Positions 5,132 to 9,210 of a stretch of DNA of 9,210 nt are shown one piece after another. The stretch comes from Clostridiales bacterium UBA1248. GTDB taxonomy: Bacteria; Bacillota; Clostridia; Oscillospirales; CAG-272. The stretch is from NCBI GenBank assembly GCA_002308615.1, contig DBWC01000064.1, forward strand, positions 7,256 through 16,465. Reading direction: 5' to 3'. The notes below the pieces were generated by a model that was not told where the DNA came from, ran no database searches, and saw nothing but the letters and a program-made list of their open reading frames with translations. Position 1 is the first letter of the stretch; each line of letters opens with the position of its first letter. The translations under genes and the position numbers were made by a program.

Positions 5132-6004
5132 TTACTCCTCGATCATCTTCGTTTTGTCAAACGCCGCGCGGCGCTCGGTCGACATACGCATCATTTCTTT
5201 CAGCTTTTCCACGTTTTCGTCCGCTATATACGTGCGCATACGGTAAAGCTCGCCGGAAAACTCGTCTATCATGGATATGAGAGGCTTTTTGTTCAGCAGG
5301 AACAGCTCGCTCCACATATCTTCGTTTATGCGCGCTATCCTCGTAAGGTCGCGGAAAGAGTCGCCCGTGTATTCCTTCAGCTTCGGCACGTCGCTCGACG
5401 TCATCAGCGCCACGGCTATGCAGTGCGTGAGCTGTGACAGATACGCTATCATATCGTCGTGCATCTCCGGCGACAGCTCTGCAACGTGCGCGAAGCCGAG
5501 CGTGTGGCCTAAGTCCTTGCACATCCTTATCGCCTCCGGCGTGTTTTTGTCCGTCGGCGTTACGATATAGTTTGCGTCTTTGAATATAGAGTCGTCGCTG
5601 TTCTGTACGCCGTAGACCTCGCGGCCCGCCATCGGGTGCGCGGCTATGAATTCAACGCCGTCCGGAAGCATTCCCTGTATTTTATCAACTATGCATTTTT
5701 TTACGCCGGTGACGTCCGTTATGACTGAGCTTTTTTTTAAGTATTTGCCGTAGCTGTCTATCCATTCGACGAAAACGTGCGGATAAAGCGCGAAAACGGT
5801 GAGATCCGCCTCGCCTATCAGCTCAGGTTCGATCTTCGTCGTGCCATACGATATTATCCCCTCGTTTAAAGCGTAATCGACCGACGACTGCGAGCGCGTT
5901 ATGCACTTTACGGTAAAGCCTTTTTTGGTAAGCGCTTTTGCATAGCTGCCGCCTAACAGTCCGAGACCGACTATCAAAATTTTTGTGTTTTTTTCAAGTT
6001 TCAT
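5132..6004 (-). CDS. tyrA: Prephenate dehydrogenase
   Basis: The protein has 290 aa. It oxidatively decarboxylates prephenate to 4-hydroxyphenylpyruvate, the committed step to tyrosine. The Rossmann loop is GLGLLGGS (13-20) after a beta strand KILIV. The TyrA signatures follow: DVTGVK (97-102), HPMAGRE (123-129), HDDMIAYLSQLTH (182-194) and the substrate-binding SFRDLTRIA (216-224). There is no chorismate mutase domain and no C-terminal ACT domain, so it is a short monofunctional form lacking the ACT sensor found in B. subtilis TyrA. An arogenate-using variant cannot be excluded from sequence alone. The ATG overlaps the aroA stop as ATGA, with AAAGGA about 6 nt upstream. Its place beside DAHP synthase ties pathway entry to tyrosine supply. 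Confidence 0.95.
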   Translation of the reverse strand: MKLEKNTKILIVGLGLLGGSYAKALTKKGFTVKCITRSQSSVDYALNEGIISYGTTKIEPELIGEADLTVFALYPHVFVEWIDSYGKYLKKSSVITDVTGVKKCIVDKIQGMLPDGVEFIAAHPMAGREVYGVQNSDDSIFKDANYIVTPTDKNTPEAIRMCKDLGHTLGFAHVAELSPEMHDDMIAYLSQLTHCIAVALMTSSDVPKLKEYTGDSFRDLTRIARINEDMWSELFLLNKKPLISMIDEFSGELYRMRTYIADENVEKLKEMMRMSTERRAAFDKTKMIEE

Positions 6005-7194
6005 TTTATTTCCTTTATTTTGATCCCGAGCGACGAAATATCGTCAAAAAATCCGGGATAGCTTTTGTTCACCGCTTCCGCTCCGCATACCGTGCCGCCG
6101 GTAAGCGACAGAAGGACGGAGCACGCCATTACGATCCTGTGATCGTCGTGACCGTATATTTCTTCCTTCGGCTTTTTTATGCCGCTGAAAATTCTGATCG
6201 AATCCCCGTATATTTCGGTTTTTACGCCGAATTTTGACAGCTCTGCCGCCATCGCGGCGCCTCTGTCGCTTTCCTTTATCTTCAGCCGGGAGGTGCCGTG
6301 AAGCGTCGCGCCGTGGAGCGCCGCCGCGCACGCCATCAAAACGGGCGCGTTGTCCGGGCAGTCGCTTATATCGATTTCCGCATATCCGCTTTTTAGAACT
6401 TCAAGCTGTTTTACTATTATCCTGTCGCCCTGTGCGCTTTGCTCACTTAATCCGGTGACGGCCACGCTGCCGTTGACGGTCCCCAGCGCGTATAAGAACG
6501 CGGCGCCGGACCAGTCGCCCTCCGCTATAGCGCCCGCGGCGATATATTTCTGCCCGCCTTTGATTGTAACTGTGTTCCCGTCTACCTCGGCATGAACGCC
6601 GAACTGCGCCATAACTATGGCGGTTATATCGACGTACGGACGGCTGACGAAAGGCGGCTTTACGCGTATAACGCAGTCACCGTCCGACAGCGGCGCGGCG
6701 AGCATCAGCCCGGTTATGAACTGGCTCGATATCGCGCCGGACACCGTTACGTCACATAGATCAAGTCTGCCGCGGATCTCTATCCTATCCGGGTATCGCT
6801 CAAATAAAAGCTTTTGTTCCTTGCAAAGCTCTTCGTACACGTCAAGCGGACGCTGCATAAGCCGCGGCGAGCCGTATAACGTGAATTTTTCATCCAGCAT
6901 AAGACAGACCGGAATGAAAAACCGCAGGGTGCTCCCGCTCTGTCTGCAATAAAGCGAATCCGATCCTTCGCCGCCGTGCTTTACGTACGCCGTACCGTCT
7001 TTTATCGTAACGACGGCGCCGAGCGAGCGAGCGCAGTCCGCGGTTGCGAGCACGTCGTCGCTTTCACATACGCTGCGAATGACGCAGTCGCCGCCGGATA
7101 GCGCGGCACAAATTATCTGTCTGTGTATAAAGCTCTTTGCCGGCGGCGCTTTTACCGTGCCTTCCGCGCGGCTTTTTTCTATTTTTATGTTCAT
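6001..7194 (-). CDS. aroA: 3-phosphoshikimate 1-carboxyvinyltransferase (EPSP synthase)
   Basis: The protein has 397 aa, slightly shorter than the usual 420-450. It joins shikimate 3-phosphate and PEP to make EPSP. Visible motifs are APPAKSFIHR (16-25, catalytic Lys/Ser/Arg: K20, S21, R25), RQSGSTLRFF (84-93), GAISSQFITGLMLA (153-166), SRPYVDIT (184-191), EGDWSGAAF (225-233), DCPDNAP (278-284, with D281 in the catalytic Asp position), LKIKESDR (304-311), HDDHRIVMA (349-357) and NKSYPGFFDD (376-385). All catalytic positions are kept. The QSGSTLR form replaces the NAGTAMR of E. coli and is the kind I associate with Clostridia and archaea. The start overlaps the aroQ stop as ATGA. No good Shine-Dalgarno is seen at the right distance; the nearest AAGGG is about 17 nt away, so translation probably depends on ribosomes finishing aroQ. 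Confidence 0.96.
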   Translation of the reverse strand: MNIKIEKSRAEGTVKAPPAKSFIHRQIICAALSGGDCVIRSVCESDDVLATADCARSLGAVVTIKDGTAYVKHGGEGSDSLYCRQSGSTLRFFIPVCLMLDEKFTLYGSPRLMQRPLDVYEELCKEQKLLFERYPDRIEIRGRLDLCDVTVSGAISSQFITGLMLAAPLSDGDCVIRVKPPFVSRPYVDITAIVMAQFGVHAEVDGNTVTIKGGQKYIAAGAIAEGDWSGAAFLYALGTVNGSVAVTGLSEQSAQGDRIIVKQLEVLKSGYAEIDISDCPDNAPVLMACAAALHGATLHGTSRLKIKESDRGAAMAAELSKFGVKTEIYGDSIRIFSGIKKPKEEIYGHDDHRIVMACSVLLSLTGGTVCGAEAVNKSYPGFFDDISSLGIKIKEIK

Positions 7195-7610
7195 AACAGA
7201 TGGTCTATCGCCCTTAAATATCCGTCAAAGCCAAGACCGGATATGGTCTTTTCCGCGTAAAGCTTAACGTAGCTTATCCGGCGGAAATCCTCACGCGACG
7301 AAACGTCGGATATATGCACCTCGACCGTGCGTATGCCGACGGCTTTCAGCGCGTCGAGTATCGCAACGCTCGTGTGCGTGTAAGCGGCGGGGTTTATGAC
7401 TATTCCGTCAAACTTTTTGTACGCGTTCTGTATCTTTTCAACTATTGCGCCTTCATGGTTTGACTGGAATATCTCAACCGTAACGCCCTTTTCCCTGCAA
7501 TGGTTTTCTATAAGCCTAACGAGATCGGAATACGTTTTTCTGCCGTAAATATCCGGCTCTCTTACGCCTAACATATTGAGGTTCGGACCGTTTATAACAA
7601 GGATCTTCAT
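7191..7610 (-). CDS. aroQ: Type II 3-dehydroquinate dehydratase
   Basis: The protein has 139 aa, the standard size of type II enzymes, which form dodecamers and catalyse anti-elimination of water from 3-dehydroquinate. It starts MKILVINGPNLNMLGVREPD. Expected active-site parts are N10, R17, Y22 (in DIYG), QSNHEGAIV (49-57), NPAAYTHTSVA (73-83), VHISD (98-102, H99 catalytic) and the late SGLGFDGYLRAID. The ATG at 7610 overlaps the aroE-aroK stop as ATGA, with AAAGGTAAG about 10 nt upstream. The same reading frame stays open to 8216, but that extension lies inside aroE-aroK and is basic, low-complexity shadow sequence, so 7610 is the real start. The gene overlaps aroA at its end. Confidence 0.97.
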   Translation of the reverse strand: MKILVINGPNLNMLGVREPDIYGRKTYSDLVRLIENHCREKGVTVEIFQSNHEGAIVEKIQNAYKKFDGIVINPAAYTHTSVAILDALKAVGIRTVEVHISDVSSREDFRRISYVKLYAEKTISGLGFDGYLRAIDHLL

Positions 7611-8848
7611 ATTTTTCTTACCTTTTGTATTTTCATTATACGGCGCACCGCTTCTTCCGGCGTCATGTTGTTTATCACGCGGCAGTCGCACGTTTTTTCG
7701 TATATGCCGCGGCGTTCCTCGTAACGCGCTTTGAGCGCCGACCGGTCGCTTGACAGCGGTCTTGAACCGTCCGGCTCTATAAGCGATATACGCCTGTCCA
7801 TATAGTATATCACGCCGTTTTCCCTGAGCGCGCGGACGTTTTCTTCTCTTAGTACCGCGCCGCCGCCCGTCGCTATCACCGCGCCGCGCGTGTCGGCCGT
7901 TATCGCTTTTATGATCGCCGTTTCTTCTTCTCTGAAGGCGTCTTCGCCTTTTTCTTTTATAAAATCCGCTATGACGCCGAGCTTTTTTGAAAGCTCCTCG
8001 TCCGTGTCTATAAACTTCTTTCCGGTTTTTTCGGCAAGCATGCGTCCGACCGTCGTTTTGCCGGAGCCGGGCATACCGGTAAGCACCGTGTTTTCCGTGT
8101 TCCTGCGCAGCTTTGCGTATATCCGCTCCGCTTCTCCGCGCTTGACGGGGCGGCCGGTGAAGATATCCGCGGACGCCACCGCCTGCGATACGAGCATATA
8201 AAGCCCGTCGGCGCACGGTATGCCCGCGTCCGCACAGTCAAGCAGAAGCTTTGTTTTGAGCGGATTGAATATAACGTCTACAACGCCGCAAACGCCGGGG
8301 TAATCCCGTATATCTATCGCGCTTTTTCCCGTGTTCGGATACATTCCGACCGGGGTGGTGTTGATTATATAATCGATCGCGGCCTCTTTTGTTTCCGCAT
8401 ACGTCATCTGACCCTGCCGCGGGTCTCTGCTTGCGACGAAAACGGATTTTGCTCCGAGATCGCGGCACGCGCAGCTCACGGTTTTCGACGTGCCGCCGGA
8501 GCCGAGCACGAGCACGTTTTTGCCGGATACGTCAAAGTGCGATCTTGAAAGCGTCGCCGTAAATCCGGCGTAATCCGTATTGTATCCGTAAAGCTTGCCG
8601 TTTTTGTTTACGACGGTGTTTACCGCGCCTATCCTTTCGGCGCGCGGGCTTATCCAGTCAAGATACGGGATGACCGTCGTTTTGTAAGGTATGGTCACGT
8701 TTATGCCGTCAAATTTTCTTGCGTTAAGAAAACGTTTCACCTCGTCTTCAGGCATCGGCATAAGCTCGTAGTCATACCTGCCTATCATTTCGTGTATTAT
8801 TTTGGAGTAGCTGTGTCCGAGCTTTTCGGCTATCAGACCGTATTTCAT
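7607..8848 (-). CDS. aroE-aroK: Fused shikimate dehydrogenase / shikimate kinase (AroE-AroK)
   Basis: This single 413-aa reading frame has two enzyme domains. The first (about 1-250) is AroE: GHSYSK (11-16) in place of the usual HSxSP shikimate-binding motif, NVTIPYK (50-56, catalytic K56), GAVNT (74-78), GYNTDYAGF (88-96, D92), nucleotide loop LGSGGTSK (115-122), NTTPVGMYP (163-171) and GLYMLVSQA (215-223). The second (about 253-413) is AroK: P-loop GMPGSGKTT (258-266), DTDEE (281-285), FREEE (305-309), ATGGGAV (326-332), RPL (363-365) and ERRGIYEKTCD (378-388). It therefore converts 3-dehydroshikimate through shikimate to shikimate 3-phosphate, two successive steps. The joint near LRRNTENTVL is short with no stop or frameshift, so the fusion is real. 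GAAAGG lies 6 nt upstream of the ATG; aroC ends 12 nt before it. Confidence 0.97.
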   Translation of the reverse strand: MKYGLIAEKLGHSYSKIIHEMIGRYDYELMPMPEDEVKRFLNARKFDGINVTIPYKTTVIPYLDWISPRAERIGAVNTVVNKNGKLYGYNTDYAGFTATLSRSHFDVSGKNVLVLGSGGTSKTVSCACRDLGAKSVFVASRDPRQGQMTYAETKEAAIDYIINTTPVGMYPNTGKSAIDIRDYPGVCGVVDVIFNPLKTKLLLDCADAGIPCADGLYMLVSQAVASADIFTGRPVKRGEAERIYAKLRRNTENTVLTGMPGSGKTTVGRMLAEKTGKKFIDTDEELSKKLGVIADFIKEKGEDAFREEETAIIKAITADTRGAVIATGGGAVLREENVRALRENGVIYYMDRRISLIEPDGSRPLSSDRSALKARYEERRGIYEKTCDCRVINNMTPEEAVRRIMKIQKVRKI

Positions 8849-8860
8849 ATGGTACCTTTC

Positions 8861-9210
8861 TTATTCTGTGTATAACCAGTCGTCCCCGTATCTTACCGTT
8901 AAAACGTCGGCGACGGTAAACGCGGCAAGCGCGTCTACAACGGCGCGTGCGCGGTGTATTATCATGGGATCGTGTCTGCCGCGTATGGTGTGGACTATGT
9001 TTTCCTCTCTTACGAAATCCACCGTGTTCTGCGGCTTGAATATGGACGGCGTGGGTTTTATGACCGTTTTGAATATGACCGGAGCGCCGTTTGTGATGCC
9101 GCCGTTCACGCCGCCGTTGTGATTGGTTTCAGTCACAGGCGTGCCGTCCTTTATCCGCAACGGATCGTTGGCTGTGCTGCCGGTCATGTCCGCCAGGGCA
9201 AACCCGTCGC
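8861..9210 (-). CDS. aroC: Chorismate synthase (partial, C-terminal ~115 aa)
   Basis: The frame enters from the right edge and ends with TAA at 8863-8861, so only the last third of a usual ~360-390 aa protein is visible. An ATG at 9187 is internal: the seven codons before it read DGFALAD, continuing the family's GDGF..A.M.GS.ANDP pattern. Other signatures are NHNGGVNGGITNGAP, KPTPSIFKPQNTVD, and GRHDPMIIHRARAVVDA near the C-terminus, which hold FMN and substrate contacts. The enzyme removes phosphate from EPSP to make chorismate and needs reduced FMN. It is the first visible gene of the aro operon, with its promoter and any upstream genes outside the window. Confidence 0.97.
   Translation of the reverse strand, partial: DGFALADMTGSTANDPLRIKDGTPVTETNHNGGVNGGITNGAPVIFKTVIKPTPSIFKPQNTVDFVREENIVHTIRGRHDPMIIHRARAVVDALAAFTVADVLTVRYGDDWLYTE

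Noticed and set aside
4819..5437. Long open frames on the plus strand opposite the DAHP synthase and tyrA genes.
   Set aside because: They are antisense shadows of well-conserved genes, rich in Arg/His/Phe, with no family match.
7611..8216. An upstream extension of the aroQ frame by 202 codons to an ATG at 8216.
   Set aside because: It lies wholly inside aroE-aroK in another frame, is arginine- and lysine-rich without family similarity, and aroQ has a standard N-terminus and ATGA overlap at 7610.

Overview
The window looks like chromosomal DNA from a spore-forming member of the Clostridia (Firmicutes), probably an uncultured gut-type lineage. The basis is: strong AGGAGG-like ribosome binding sites, consensus sigma-A promoters, a cotJABC spore-coat operon, a clostridial-style AroE-AroK fusion, and a short intergenic hairpin repeat of a kind I associate with gut Clostridia. 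Ten genes are complete and two run off the window edges. I see no phage, transposase, CRISPR, tRNA or rRNA genes.

Left part (1-2040). A partial U32-family 'peptidase' gene (minus strand, off the left edge) is divergent from a SanA/YdcF-type DUF218 membrane protein (plus). The AT-rich gap between them holds several palindromes and an extended -10 element. Next comes a small two-repeat YegP-like DUF1508 protein with a textbook sigma-A promoter (TTGACA-N17-TATAAT) and a strong terminator.

Middle part (2060-4100). cotJA-cotJB-cotJC run leftward, with one-base stop/start overlaps and good Shine-Dalgarno sequences. A 320-bp gap separates cotJA from a divergent orphan lipoprotein gene, which has its own sigma-A promoter. 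The gap holds a GC-rich foldable block and two copies of the 10-bp palindrome ATCATATGAT. After the lipoprotein come a bidirectional terminator-like hairpin and a ~121-bp MITE-like repeat. The repeat has 10-bp terminal inverted repeats and three internal hairpins, and it abuts the stop codon of the next gene.

Right part (4099-9210). This is a tightly packed aromatic amino acid operon on the minus strand. In transcription order it is aroC (partial), aroE-aroK fusion, aroQ, aroA, tyrA and a type I DAHP synthase. Three junctions are ATGA overlaps and the other two gaps are 4 and 12 nt, so the genes are almost certainly one transcript with translational coupling. Together they supply the first step (DAHP synthase), dehydroquinate to chorismate (AroQ, AroE, AroK, AroA, AroC), and the tyrosine branch (TyrA). 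The missing steps are AroB (DAHP to dehydroquinate) and the phenylalanine branch. They may lie upstream of aroC, outside the window, or elsewhere.

I do not see a dramatic new system. The best candidates for a second look are the MITE-like repeat, the structured cotJ/lipoprotein intergenic region with its shared palindrome, and the orphan lipoprotein.
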